Shown here: positions 32,182 through 41,146 of the stretch, piece by piece
Layout: each line of letters begins with the position of its first letter
Numbering within the stretch: the first letter of the stretch is position 1
Assembly (NCBI GenBank): GCA_900539655.1
Contig: UQCR01000003.1
Location: 62,001 to 126,000 of the forward strand
Direction: 5' to 3'
DNA length: 64,000 nt
Source of the DNA: an uncultured Robinsoniella sp.
GTDB taxonomy: Bacteria; Bacillota; Clostridia; Lachnospirales; Lachnospiraceae
Translations under genes and position numbers: made by a program
Notes under the pieces: model-generated
What the model was told of the DNA's origin: nothing
What the model saw: only the letters and a program-made list of their open reading frames with translations
Database searches by the model: none

Positions 32182-32859
32182 ATGAAAGAAATTTTACTTT
32201 TAGAAGATGATGAAGTATTGAGTTCCGGAATTATCATGGCGTTAAATAGAGAGAATTATCGGTTTACCCAATGCTTTACCATAGCGGCGGCAAAAGAGAC
32301 TATGAACAGACAGACCTTTGATCTGCTGGTACTGGATATTAATCTGCCGGATGGCAGCGGATTTGATTTATGCCGGGAGATACGTAAAAACAGCAAGGTT
32401 CCCATTATTCTTTTGACTGCGAGGGATATGGAACTGGATATTGTTGCGGGGCTGGAGTCCGGCGCCGATGATTATATCACAAAGCCATTCAGCCTTATGG
32501 TATTAAGAGCCAGAGTTAATGCGTTATTCAGGCGTTTTGAGCCGGGGGAAAGCCCGGGTGAATATGTGATTGATTCTTTTGTATTTAATTTTACCCGGAT
32601 GGAGTTTTATAAAAATAATATACCGATTGAATTAAGTAAAACCGAGCAAAAGCTGTTATATTTATTTGTTCTGAACCAAAATATTACGTTATCCCGAACC
32701 ACCATGCTGGAACGTATCTGGCCGGATGGAACAGAGTACGTGGAGGATAATGCGCTTTCGGTTACGATTCGAAGACTGCGCGATAAATTAGAAGACAATC
32801 CATCTAAACCGGAATATATTAAGACAGTATATGGATTGGGTTATGTATGGGTGAACTGA
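32182..32859 (+). CDS. OmpR-family response regulator (BceR-like)
   Basis: The 225-aa product has a receiver domain with LLEDDE near the start, phospho-acceptor Asp ~53 in LLVLDINLPDGSGFDLC, Thr in ILLTARD and Lys in DDYITKPFS. A C-terminal winged helix follows (IELSKTEQKLLYLFVLNQNITLSRTTMLERIWP, NALSVTIRRLRDKLE). The kinase gene follows after 49 bases and an ABC exporter after it, which is the Bce-type peptide-antibiotic sensing module. It probably activates the ABC genes. Confidence 0.94.
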   Translation: MKEILLLEDDEVLSSGIIMALNRENYRFTQCFTIAAAKETMNRQTFDLLVLDINLPDGSGFDLCREIRKNSKVPIILLTARDMELDIVAGLESGADDYITKPFSLMVLRARVNALFRRFEPGESPGEYVIDSFVFNFTRMEFYKNNIPIELSKTEQKLLYLFVLNQNITLSRTTMLERIWPDGTEYVEDNALSVTIRRLRDKLEDNPSKPEYIKTVYGLGYVWVN

Positions 32860-32908
32860 AGGTTAACGAAACCTGGTTTAAAGCTGGTGACTACGAAATG
32901 GAGAAGAT

Positions 32909-33847
32909 ATGGAAATACTGGTGATAATCTTTGCCGCCATTGCTTTCGCGGCTGTGGCAGCAGCGGCTGCTGTAATTATGAGGTACCGCAGGACAATGAA
33001 GAAAATGATGCAGACGGTGCTGGACCGGATTAATGAAGCTATAGCGGGCAATTACAGCGAGCCGGTTTATGATGAATCCATGATGTCAGCCATAGAAGAG
33101 CGGTTGAATCAGTTCCTGGCTATTTCCCAGGAGACGAAGCAGGTGACTGCAAAAGAGAGGGATACTATAAAATCCCTGGTATCAGATATATCTCATCAAA
33201 CAAGGATACCCCTGTCTAATATCCTGCTGTACTCTCAGATACTGCAGGAAAAAAGGGATCTCCCGGAAGATATATCGGGGATAGTAAACCAGATTCAGAA
33301 TCAGGCTGATAAGCTGGATTTTCTAATAAAAGCGCTGGTAAAGTCTTCCTATCTGGAAAATGAACTGATTTCAATTGCAGCCGGACCGGAACGAATAGAT
33401 AAATTAGTGCTGTTATCCTGTCAGGAAGTTGAAATGCAGGCGTTACAGAAAGAAATGGTAATCGAATATGAAGAATGCGGGTTAACCTGTAATTTTGACT
33501 TAAAGTGGACCCTTGAGGCAGTGAGTAACATATTAGAAAATGCCATTAAATATTCTCCACCACAGTCTAAGGTGGTTATAAAAGTACTTTCCTATGAGAT
33601 GTTTTACAGGATTGACATTCAGGATTCGGGTATGGGAATTTCGGAAGAAGAACAGGGGATGATCTTTCAGCGTTTTTACCGTTCGCCCAAAGTTCAGAAG
33701 GAGAAAGGACTTGGGATTGGACTTTACCTTGCAAGGGAAATAATAATCAGACAGGGCGGTTATATAAAAGTGATATCCGAACCCGGAAATGGAGCTTTAT
33801 TTTCCGTGTTTTTAAGCCGCGTAGAAAACCAGGGGCAATCCGTATAA
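32909..33847 (+). CDS. Sensor histidine kinase of the Bce-like module
   Basis: The kinase (312 aa) has a single long N-terminal hydrophobic segment (ILVIIFAAIAFAAVAAAAAVIMRY) and no extracellular sensor. Its DHp helix is TIKSLVSDISHQTRIPLSNILLYSQIL (His ~95), and its HATPase has VSNILENAIKYSP, DSGMGISEEEQGMIFQRFYRS and KGLGIGLYLAREI. Lack of a sensory domain is usual in Bce systems, where the ABC permease senses the peptide and passes the signal to the kinase. There is only one clear membrane segment, whereas BceS has two. Confidence 0.93.
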   Translation: MEILVIIFAAIAFAAVAAAAAVIMRYRRTMKKMMQTVLDRINEAIAGNYSEPVYDESMMSAIEERLNQFLAISQETKQVTAKERDTIKSLVSDISHQTRIPLSNILLYSQILQEKRDLPEDISGIVNQIQNQADKLDFLIKALVKSSYLENELISIAAGPERIDKLVLLSCQEVEMQALQKEMVIEYEECGLTCNFDLKWTLEAVSNILENAIKYSPPQSKVVIKVLSYEMFYRIDIQDSGMGISEEEQGMIFQRFYRSPKVQKEKGLGIGLYLAREIIIRQGGYIKVISEPGNGALFSVFLSRVENQGQSV

Positions 33848-33991
33848 AATCTGGAAATGGATAACATGACCAGGTTATCATTTTCCTAAATCTGATAGTT
33901 TAGAATCTTACATAACTGTCATATTTGAGAAAGATCCCGGAAAGAATTATTTGTTATGATTCTGTTGTAAGGATTTCAAGGAGGACTTAAG

Positions 33992-34669
33992 ATGTGCATT
34001 TTACAGACCAAAGATCTAAAAAAATATTACGGAGCCGGTGAAAATGTGGTAAAGGCATTGGATGGGGTGGACCTTTCCATAGAAAAAGGTGAATTTGTAT
34101 CCATTGTGGGAAGTTCGGGCAGTGGAAAGTCTACGCTTTTGCATATGCTGGGTGGTCTGGATGTTCCAACCTCCGGGACCGTGACAGTGGACAGGATCAA
34201 TCTTTCCGGGATGACAAAAGATGAACAGACTATTTTCAGGAGGCGCAAGATTGGTTTTGTCTTTCAGAATTATAATTTGCTGCCCCTGTTAAATGTTTAT
34301 GAAAATATCGTTCTGCCCATACAGTTGGATGGAGTGAAGCCGGATAAAAATTTTATCAGTGAAATTCTGGATTCTTTGGGGCTTCAGTCCAAGAAATATG
34401 CGATGCCGGGGCAGCTCTCCGGCGGACAGCAGCAAAGAGTGGCAATGGCCAGGGCATTGGCTACGAAGCCGGCAATTTTGCTTGCAGATGAGCCTACCGG
34501 TAATCTGGACAGTAAATCCAGCCAGGATGTGCTGGGGTTAATTAAAATCACCAGTGAACGTTTTTGCCAGACTGTGGTAATGATTACCCATAATAATGAG
34601 ATTGCCCAGATGGCGGGGAGGATTATACATTTAGAAGATGGTAAGATCTATGTCAGGGAACAGCTATGA
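33992..34669 (+). CDS. ABC transporter ATP-binding protein (BceA-like)
   Basis: The product (225 aa) belongs to the MacB/LolD-type subfamily: Walker A SIVGSSGSGKSTLLHMLGGLD, Q-loop FVFQNYNLLPLLNVYENI, signature QLSGGQQQRVAMARAL, Walker B ILLADEPTGNLDSKS and switch His in MITHNNE. It overlaps the FtsX-type permease gene by four bases. Together they resemble BceAB/VraFG peptide-antibiotic detoxification transporters. The AGGAGG ribosome site is well placed; the promoter region 33848-33991 was not resolved. Confidence 0.95.
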   Translation: MCILQTKDLKKYYGAGENVVKALDGVDLSIEKGEFVSIVGSSGSGKSTLLHMLGGLDVPTSGTVTVDRINLSGMTKDEQTIFRRRKIGFVFQNYNLLPLLNVYENIVLPIQLDGVKPDKNFISEILDSLGLQSKKYAMPGQLSGGQQQRVAMARALATKPAILLADEPTGNLDSKSSQDVLGLIKITSERFCQTVVMITHNNEIAQMAGRIIHLEDGKIYVREQL

Positions 34670-37155
34670 TCCGAGTGGAAAATAAAAAGGTAATTGCAGG
34701 TCTGGCAAAGAAAAATTATCGTCAGAACTGGAAAAAAAATATATTAATTATTGCAGCAATCATACTGACTACATTTATGATCACAGCAGTCTGCAGTATT
34801 GGGGTAAGCTATTGGAATGCAATTTCTCTAAGGCATGTAATGATGAATGGAATGAAATTTGATGTAAGCCTTCCCGCACCTACAATAGAACAGGTGAAAA
34901 AAGCGTATTCCATGGATGAAATACTATATGCCGGCATTAACGTAGATAGTGCGGTTATCGATGAGTATAAGAATAATGATATAAATATTCCTTTATCCTG
35001 GAGTGATACAACAAACTGGGAAAAGCAGTGTGTTCCCGCTTACGAATTTTTAGAAGGGAAGTATCCGGACAAGGAAAATGAGGTTATGTTATCCACCCAG
35101 ACATTAAAAAGGATGGGGATTGATACGCCCGAAGTTGGAATGCATTTGCCAGTGTCCTTTTTTTTTCTGTCGGAAAATGAAACAGCTCATGAAAAGACGT
35201 TTGTGCTGTCCGGATATTACAGGGATTACTCCGGTATCTCCCAGGGCTTTATCTCCCAGGACTTTTATGAAAAGTCGGGGGCAGACCAAACAGTCATGAC
35301 ACAGGGGTCTTTAAGAATAACTCTGAAAAACCAGCTCTATTCGGTTAAGGATATTAAAATGCTGGAAGATAAACTGTCGATAAAAGGCAGGCAGATGTTA
35401 TTTGCAGATTATTATCTGATGGAAGATTTTGCAAAATTTGTGGCAGGTTTACTGGGATTGTTTATTTTGATTGTATTGAGCGGATATTTATTTATATGCA
35501 ACGTTCTTCATATCTCCATTGCCAAGGAAGTCCGCTTTTTTGGACAGTTAAAAACAATCGGAACCACTTCAAAGCAGATCAGAGGGTTTGTTCATAAGCA
35601 GGTGCTGTGGAACTCGTTGGCGGGCATACCCCTGGGGATGGTACTGGGAGCATTTGTTTCGTTTCTGATTGTACCGTCTGCACTGGAAATAGCAAATCCC
35701 ACCTTTCAGCTTAAGAAAGCCATTGTATTTCATCCGTTCATTTTTATCGGAGCTGCATTGTTTAGCGGGTTGACCATTTATTTCAGCAGCAGGAAACCAG
35801 CCATGATAGCAGGCGATATTGCACCGGTTGAAGCAGCAAAATATTATGGCATAGTATCTCCCCACCGTGATAAGATCAGCGTGAATGGAGGAAGGCTGAG
35901 TTACATGGCATGGCGGAATATGTTCCGGGTGAAGAAACAGGCGGTTATCATACTATCTTCCTTTTTTGTAACCCTTACGACTTTACTGGTTATCACGACC
36001 CTGGTTAACGGGAGCAGTGCAAAGCATGTCCTGAATACATTGCAAGATTTTGATATGCGTATATTGAATAATTCCGTGTTGAATAATGAGCCAGTACAAA
36101 GAATACAGCCATCTGAAATCGGTGAGATAAAATCCATGGATGGAGTTGCTGAGGTAAGGACAGTCAGTTCTGCTAAGATAATAATGCCTTATGAAGAAGA
36201 TATTCTGAAGGAATATTTTAAAAGGCTTGAAAAGATGCCAATTGCCAGAGGTGATTACGAGGAGCAGATGGAACTTTATAAGGAAGGAAAAGAAACAGAT
36301 CTATTCACCGGAAGGCTGGTGGGCATTGATGAGGAGGAATTTGATTCAATTAATAAAATAATGGGTGGATCTTTAAATAAAGATGCCTTTATGTCAGGTG
36401 AAATTGGTTTAATAAGTCCCTTTCTCATGGAAAGCTCTATAAAAGAGGCTGTTGGCAAAGAACTTGTATATCAATTAAAACAGAATAATGAGCGAAAACA
36501 ACATAAAATAAAAATTGGGGGAGAAATCCCGAATGTTAACTTTTTCTCCAATGGATACTTACCGAGTATCGTAATCAGTGATGGATTGGCAAAAGAAATT
36601 TTAGGCGAACCCGTTACAGAAATTTTAAATATCGTATATGAGAAACCCTTCAATGCAGAACTGGATAAAAAAATAAAAGCACTATTTAAGAATGATAAGC
36701 ATCTGACGATAGAGTCGAAATTTGACAACTTTGATGAAATGAAGGAATCGGAAACTCAATTGAAAATTCTTGGAGGCGGTCTGGGGATCATTCTTACCTT
36801 GTTAGCTATTCTAAATTATTGCAATATGACTGCTGCAGGGATACAAAACCGGATAAAAGAATTTGCGGCGCTTCAAAGTATAGGTATGACTACGGTACAG
36901 ATCCGAAAGGTACTGCTGATAGAAGGAGCGTGGTATGGAATTGTTTCGTTCTTTTTTGTAATTGTATTGGGGATACCAATTGACTATATCATATATCATG
37001 CTATGAACCGATACAGGATCCCTTTTCAGATACCAGTTGGATCCACCCTTCTCGTATTTGCGGGGATTTTAGCAGCCTGCATTTTTGTTCCTTACGTGGT
37101 ATATCAATTTTTGCATAAGGATAATATTGTGGAACAACTGCGGGATATGGAATAA
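34666..37155 (+). CDS. FtsX-type ABC permease (BceB-like, large)
   Basis: The 829-aa product has an N-terminal cytoplasmic start and helix (KKNYRQNWKKNILIIAAIILTTFMITAVCSIG), an extracytoplasmic domain (residues ~65-255), then helices around 260-390. A second FtsX half follows, with a further ~230-residue extracytoplasmic domain (residues ~455-700) and three C-terminal helices. Two FtsX domains (YLFICNVLHISIAKEVRFFGQLKTIG and MTAAGIQNRIKEFAALQSIGMT) are clear. This is longer than Bacillus BceB (~650 aa) and has ten helices with two large outer domains rather than one. It probably senses and removes antimicrobial peptides; the substrate is unknown. Confidence 0.92.
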   Translation: MIRVENKKVIAGLAKKNYRQNWKKNILIIAAIILTTFMITAVCSIGVSYWNAISLRHVMMNGMKFDVSLPAPTIEQVKKAYSMDEILYAGINVDSAVIDEYKNNDINIPLSWSDTTNWEKQCVPAYEFLEGKYPDKENEVMLSTQTLKRMGIDTPEVGMHLPVSFFFLSENETAHEKTFVLSGYYRDYSGISQGFISQDFYEKSGADQTVMTQGSLRITLKNQLYSVKDIKMLEDKLSIKGRQMLFADYYLMEDFAKFVAGLLGLFILIVLSGYLFICNVLHISIAKEVRFFGQLKTIGTTSKQIRGFVHKQVLWNSLAGIPLGMVLGAFVSFLIVPSALEIANPTFQLKKAIVFHPFIFIGAALFSGLTIYFSSRKPAMIAGDIAPVEAAKYYGIVSPHRDKISVNGGRLSYMAWRNMFRVKKQAVIILSSFFVTLTTLLVITTLVNGSSAKHVLNTLQDFDMRILNNSVLNNEPVQRIQPSEIGEIKSMDGVAEVRTVSSAKIIMPYEEDILKEYFKRLEKMPIARGDYEEQMELYKEGKETDLFTGRLVGIDEEEFDSINKIMGGSLNKDAFMSGEIGLISPFLMESSIKEAVGKELVYQLKQNNERKQHKIKIGGEIPNVNFFSNGYLPSIVISDGLAKEILGEPVTEILNIVYEKPFNAELDKKIKALFKNDKHLTIESKFDNFDEMKESETQLKILGGGLGIILTLLAILNYCNMTAAGIQNRIKEFAALQSIGMTTVQIRKVLLIEGAWYGIVSFFFVIVLGIPIDYIIYHAMNRYRIPFQIPVGSTLLVFAGILAACIFVPYVVYQFLHKDNIVEQLRDME

Positions 37156-37182
37156 AGATAAAACGTATATGATAAAAAGAAA

Positions 37183-37270
37183 GCTCCGGTTGTTACGCCG
37201 GAGCCGGTAAAATGGTACCCGGTTGTGCGGACCGGGTGTGAGTTATGAAATATATCAGCAATAAGCTGAT
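37183..37270 (+). ncRNA. Three-hairpin element, possible distant copy C of the structured repeat
   Basis: GCTCCGG/CCGGAGC (37183-37204), CCCGGT/ACCGGG (37218-37236), the linker GAGTTATGAAA (37240-37250) and ATCAGC/GCTGAT (37254-37270) follow one another. The linker matches that of copies A and B, and hairpin positions are similar, but stem sequences differ. It may also terminate the permease transcript, although there is no T run. Confidence 0.4.
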
Positions 37271-37372
37271 ACAATTTAAATCTATCATATTCTACAGGAG
37301 CATTCAAACAAAATCGTTCGACAAAATATTCCATAAAACGACAAATATCTCCGGCAGATCAGCAGCTGAGTA

Positions 37373-37675
37373 TTATCTTGACAAGTCTTCAATCAGGGAA
37401 TCTTCCGTCAGCCCGGAGATCACGGCTATTTTTTCATTCACCATACTGCGGAAGCAATTCGGGAGATGTTCTCTGTGGGCTCTGTGAATTGCCACACATT
37501 CCACACATTTACCATGGTATTTACAGGGCTTTTTGCAGGAACAATGGTCTTGCGTTTTCAGTGCTTCACGGAGTTCTTCTACGAATTCATCCTGGATTTT
37601 TGTGCCTTCCTGTCGGTTGCCTTTATGAAATTCTATCATGGCTTCTTTCTCTTTTGGATGTCCATCAATTATCAT
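37373..37675 (-). CDS. Conserved Cys-rich small protein
   Basis: The product (100 aa) has a central cluster CSCKKPCKYHGKCVECVAIHRAHREHLPNC, with seven cysteines and four histidines in a 30-residue stretch. This makes a zinc or Fe-S site likely. A helical N-terminus (KEAMIEFHKGNRQEGTKIQDEFVEELREAL) and a short C-terminal helix flank it. Similar small proteins occur widely in Clostridia without an assigned function; no family name is offered. It has a consensus promoter (37702-37730) and an AAGGAG ribosome site at a slightly long distance from ATG 37675. Confidence 0.75.
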   Translation of the reverse strand: MIIDGHPKEKEAMIEFHKGNRQEGTKIQDEFVEELREALKTQDHCSCKKPCKYHGKCVECVAIHRAHREHLPNCFRSMVNEKIAVISGLTEDSLIEDLSR

Positions 37676-37701
37676 ACTATGTACAGCTCCTTTTTTCTTT
37701 T

Positions 37702-37794
37702 ATTATAAAACAGATGGCGGTAAATGTCAAAATTGTATATTTATACATTACAATTATAAAATATCTTGTAATTAGACATTTGGTGAGCTATAAT
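37702..37794. promoter_or_regulatory. Divergent promoters of the Cys-rich protein and cupin genes
   Basis: Minus strand: TTGACA (37730-37725), 17 bases, TATAAT (37707-37702). Plus strand: TTGTAA (37766-37771), 17 bases, TATAAT (37789-37794). The promoters point away from each other and are separated by 35 bases. Confidence 0.8.
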
Positions 37795-37873
37795 TATTTT
37801 AGCAGTTGAAAATTGCCGGAAAGCATGCAAGCAGATACATAAAATTTTGCACAACCAAAACGGAGGATTTGAG

Positions 37874-38200
37874 ATGAAAACAGAAACAGTAGAGAATATG
37901 TGTGGTGGAAAAGGACATGTAATAATCAAACATATCCTTGGTGAAAAAGAATTAAACGTCAAATGCGGCCTATATGCTGAAGTAACGATTGAACCGGGAA
38001 GTACCCTGGGCTATCATGAGCATCACGGAGAGAGTGAAACTTATTATATCTTATCCGGAACAGGTGATTATGATGACAATGGAAATGTGCGTCCGGTAAA
38101 AGCAGGAGACGTTACATTTACACCGGATGGCTGCGGACACGGATTGGTGAATACGGGAAATACAGATCTTGTGTTCATGGCACTTATTATTATGGATTAG
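37874..38200 (+). CDS. Cupin domain protein
   Basis: This is a 108-aa single-domain cupin. Motif 1 is GYHEHHGESETYYILSGTGDY (metal ligands His, His, Glu) and motif 2 is AGDVTFTPDGCGHGLVNTG (last His). Such small cupins bind a divalent metal and act as isomerases, epimerases or sensors; the substrate cannot be told. ATG 37874 lies seven bases after GGAGG; the upstream in-frame ATG at 37847 overlaps the leader. Single-gene unit divergent from the Cys-rich gene. Confidence 0.9.
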   Translation: MKTETVENMCGGKGHVIIKHILGEKELNVKCGLYAEVTIEPGSTLGYHEHHGESETYYILSGTGDYDDNGNVRPVKAGDVTFTPDGCGHGLVNTGNTDLVFMALIIMD

Positions 38201-38323
38201 AGGCAGCAGAATTAAAATAACTAATTAAGAATATAGATTACCCAAATACTTCTGAATTTTTCAGAAGTATTTTTCGTACATAAGAGAAAAATACAAAAAA
38301 ACCGGAAAATACAAAAAAACAGC

Positions 38324-38354
38324 TTGACTGTAAACCAGGTTTATACCTTATAAA
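38324..38354 (+). promoter_or_regulatory. MerR-type promoter with 19-bp spacer
   Basis: TTGACT (38324-38329), a 19-base spacer, TATAAA (38349-38354). The spacer holds the perfect palindrome TAAACC-A-GGTTTA (38331-38343). An overlong spacer with a palindrome is the classic arrangement activated by MerR proteins through DNA distortion, and a MerR gene follows directly. Confidence 0.8.
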
Positions 38355-38375
38355 GCTTAAAAAGGAGGTGAAATC

Positions 38376-39212
38376 GTGACAATAAAAGAAGTAGAAGATG
38401 AATTAAATGTTACAAGGGCAAATGTCCGCTTTTATGAAAAGGAAGGGCTTTTGGCAGCCAGAAGAAATCCCATCAATGGGTACCGGGATTATTCCAGGGA
38501 AAATATTGAGACAATCAAAAAGATTATTTTTTTGAGAAAGCTTCATGTACCAATTGAGGAAATCAAACTGGTACAGATGGAAAAGCTATCTTTGGAAGAC
38601 ATGCTGCACAGACAGGCAGTCTCATTAGAAGCTGATATAAAAGAGCTGGAACAGTCCAGATGGATTTGCCAGGAGATGATAAAAAATAAAGATTTTGATT
38701 ATGAGAATTTAGAGGTAGAACAATATGAAGACGAAGTAGAGAAAACCGGTTACATGATATTTCGCGACACCATTGGCAGTCTGGCTGCAATGAAAGGAAA
38801 GATTGCAATCTGGTCGATCATTTTATTTTCATTTTTATTAGCGTTCATATCTTATCCGTTGCTGGAGGAAGGAATCGTTATCTGGTGGAGCGGCAGCGGA
38901 AAAATTGTTTATGGAAATAAACTGTTGATCTTCATTTTTCCGGTTATAGCATCCCTGGTTGTTTTTACTGCCAGATCCTGGGTCTGGAACTTTCTTTATC
39001 GGAATATGCCTTATTACATGCTGAAAGTAGATGCCATCACTACGGTCGTATGCCTCTACTTATCCATTACTTTATTGACAAGTCAGCTTTATGCGGTTTT
39101 CTACCACAACTGGATAAGCTGGCCCATCGAATCCAGCGTAATTGTGGAATCACTTGTATTTTTATGCATTTTGATAGTGATTGCCTATAAAAAGAAAAAG
39201 GAGGGGCCATAG
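38376..39212 (+). CDS. MerR-family regulator with C-terminal membrane domain
   Basis: The product (278 aa) has a MerR HTH at residues 1-70 (MTIKEVEDELNVTRANVRFYEKEGLLAARRNPINGYRDYSRENI), a coiled coil to ~115, and from residue ~140 four or five hydrophobic segments (IWSIILFSFLLAFISYPLL, LLIFIFPVIASLVVFTA, ITTVVCLYLSITLL, SSVIVESLVFLCILIVIAY). It is thus a membrane-tethered transcription factor. Start GTG 38376 behind AAGGAGGTG. One base separates its stop from the MutS-like gene, so the two are co-expressed. It presumably controls its own promoter through the 19-bp spacer palindrome. Confidence 0.88.
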   Translation: MTIKEVEDELNVTRANVRFYEKEGLLAARRNPINGYRDYSRENIETIKKIIFLRKLHVPIEEIKLVQMEKLSLEDMLHRQAVSLEADIKELEQSRWICQEMIKNKDFDYENLEVEQYEDEVEKTGYMIFRDTIGSLAAMKGKIAIWSIILFSFLLAFISYPLLEEGIVIWWSGSGKIVYGNKLLIFIFPVIASLVVFTARSWVWNFLYRNMPYYMLKVDAITTVVCLYLSITLLTSQLYAVFYHNWISWPIESSVIVESLVFLCILIVIAYKKKKEGP

Positions 39213-39213
39213 T

Positions 39214-40869
39214 ATGGAACTGGCGATAATCTTTGTGGTAATGCTGGCAGCATTCATGGGAGCTGTTTTTTATGAACAAAAAAGCAGGGAGCGTAAAGTA
39301 AGAAAATGGATTCATGATTCATATGGTAAGGTTCCGGAAGATAGAGTACTTCCCTTTGAACAAATTAAGATATACTGGAATGAATTTGGTGCGGATATTT
39401 CCGGGAATGAAAGCGTAGATGATATTACATGGAATGATCTGGAGATGGATAAAATTTTTGCCAGAATGAATACCTGTAAGTCGTTTGCCGGGGAACAGGT
39501 TCTCTATGCCAGAATGCATAAGCTGCCGGAAGATAAAACCGGAGTTATGAATCTGGAAGATCAGATACGTTTTTATGCTGAGCATGACAAAGTCAGGGAA
39601 GAAGTGCAGTATTTATTGTGCAGGCTTGGAAAAGAAGAAGTCAACTATTATCTGCCGATGTTTATGAGCAATCTGGATGCACTTGGTTCTATTCATGTCA
39701 GGTTTTACCGGTTGATGCAGGTATTGCTGATTCTGTCTGTAATTCCGGCACTTGTCAGAGGAGAGGCAAGCCTTCTGATGCTTACTGCAATGGTATTTAT
39801 GGTCAATGCGGTTATTTATGCATTGAATAAGGTCAGGCATGAGGTGTACATGGATACCTTAACGGGCATAATAGGCATAGCTAAAAGTGTAAAAGAAATT
39901 GAAAAAAGACCGGGGAAATATACCGGCCAGATGCCGGATCACATCAGATGTAACGTGAAGATATTTGATCAGATCACCAGAATGCTTGTCAGCCTTCAGA
40001 GAAAAAAGAGGGAAGGGATGTCGGGAGATTTGCTTGGGGTAATCCATGATTATCTGGTAGGAGCTACGCTTTGGGATTTTATCGTTTATGATAAAATTAT
40101 CCGATATCTTAGGGGGAAGCAGAAAGAATTTATGGAGTTATTTGAATATTTGGGAGAACTGGAAGCAGCTGTTTCCATAGCTTCGTTCCGGGAAAGCCTG
40201 GATTTTTACTGCGTTCCCGAATTCAATAATGATCCGGTGCTGGAAATGACTGAGGTCTATCATCCGCTTATTGAACATGCGGTATGCAATACGGTTACCC
40301 TGGACCGTAACTGTATGATAACCGGGTCAAATGCATCTGGAAAGTCTACCTTTATCAAAGCCGTAGCGGCAAATGTGATTCTCGCCCAAAGCATACATAC
40401 CTGTATGGCGAGACGGCTGCGGCTGCCGGATGCCCTGGTGATAACCTCCATGGCTGTACGGGATGACCTTATGGGCGGGGAAAGCTATTATATGAAAGAG
40501 ATTAAGTATTTAAGCCGCATTGTGAAAAGTGTCAAAGGTAATCGAATGGTAATCTGCGTTATTGATGAAATTCTAAGAGGAACCAATACCCAGGAGCGGA
40601 TAGCGGCTTCGGCAGCAATTTTAGAATATCTGCAAAATCAAAACTGCCTGGCAATTGTGGCTTCCCATGATATTGAATTAACCCGAAAACTGGGGGATTC
40701 CTACGGATATTATTTCTTTTGCGAACAGATGCAGGACAAGGATATTGCTTTTGATTATAAAATCCGGGAAGGGGTCAGCAATACGAAAAATGCCATTGCT
40801 CTGCTTGAATGTGTGGGATTCCCGGAGATTATCATTCGCAGGGCAAGACAGATGAATGCCTGTTTTTAG
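39214..40869 (+). CDS. Membrane-anchored MutS-like ATPase
   Basis: The 551-aa product begins with a transmembrane helix (LAIIFVVMLAAFMGAVFYEQ) and has a second hydrophobic hairpin at residues ~170-210. A helical lever-like region and a C-terminal MutS-type ATPase follow (residues ~345-551). Walker A is ITGSNASGKSTFIKAVAANVILAQ, and the MutS blocks VITSMAVRDDLMGGESYYMKEI, VICVIDEILRGTN and AIVASHDIEL are present. It lacks the mismatch-recognition and connector domains, so it is not a repair MutS. Membrane versions of this kind exist in Firmicutes without a known role. ATG 39214 lies eight bases after AAAGGAGGGG. It is co-transcribed with the membrane MerR gene. Confidence 0.88.
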   Translation: MELAIIFVVMLAAFMGAVFYEQKSRERKVRKWIHDSYGKVPEDRVLPFEQIKIYWNEFGADISGNESVDDITWNDLEMDKIFARMNTCKSFAGEQVLYARMHKLPEDKTGVMNLEDQIRFYAEHDKVREEVQYLLCRLGKEEVNYYLPMFMSNLDALGSIHVRFYRLMQVLLILSVIPALVRGEASLLMLTAMVFMVNAVIYALNKVRHEVYMDTLTGIIGIAKSVKEIEKRPGKYTGQMPDHIRCNVKIFDQITRMLVSLQRKKREGMSGDLLGVIHDYLVGATLWDFIVYDKIIRYLRGKQKEFMELFEYLGELEAAVSIASFRESLDFYCVPEFNNDPVLEMTEVYHPLIEHAVCNTVTLDRNCMITGSNASGKSTFIKAVAANVILAQSIHTCMARRLRLPDALVITSMAVRDDLMGGESYYMKEIKYLSRIVKSVKGNRMVICVIDEILRGTNTQERIAASAAILEYLQNQNCLAIVASHDIELTRKLGDSYGYYFFCEQMQDKDIAFDYKIREGVSNTKNAIALLECVGFPEIIIRRARQMNACF

Positions 40870-40959
40870 AGTCAGTTTCATGTACACATATTAATAGATG
40901 GAAAATGTATCCGATTCCGTGTATAATGGTAGATGATAACTTTCAGGAGGAAAAATAAA

Positions 40960-41142
40960 ATGACAGGAAAATCAAATTGTGACTGCTGTTTAAATTATGC
41001 TTATGATGACGATTATGAATGTTATATCTGTGAAGTGAATCTGGATGAGGATGAGATGGGGCAGTTTATGAGAAATACATTTACCAATTGTCCATATTTT
41101 CAGTTTAATGATGAATATAAGGTAGTACGTAAGCAGATGTAA
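40960..41142 (+). CDS. DUF6472-family small Cys-rich protein
   Basis: This is a 60-aa protein: CDCCLNYAYDDDYECYICEVNLDEDEMGQFM...NCPYFQFNDEYKVVRKQM. Four or five cysteines in the CxxC...C...C...C arrangement suggest a bound metal. It resembles DUF6472 proteins of Clostridia (from memory); function unknown. ATG 40960 behind AGGAGG, with a TATAAT at 40922-40927. It is followed within five bases by the structured repeat copy B. Confidence 0.78.
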   Translation: MTGKSNCDCCLNYAYDDDYECYICEVNLDEDEMGQFMRNTFTNCPYFQFNDEYKVVRKQM

Positions 41143-41146
41143 AATT

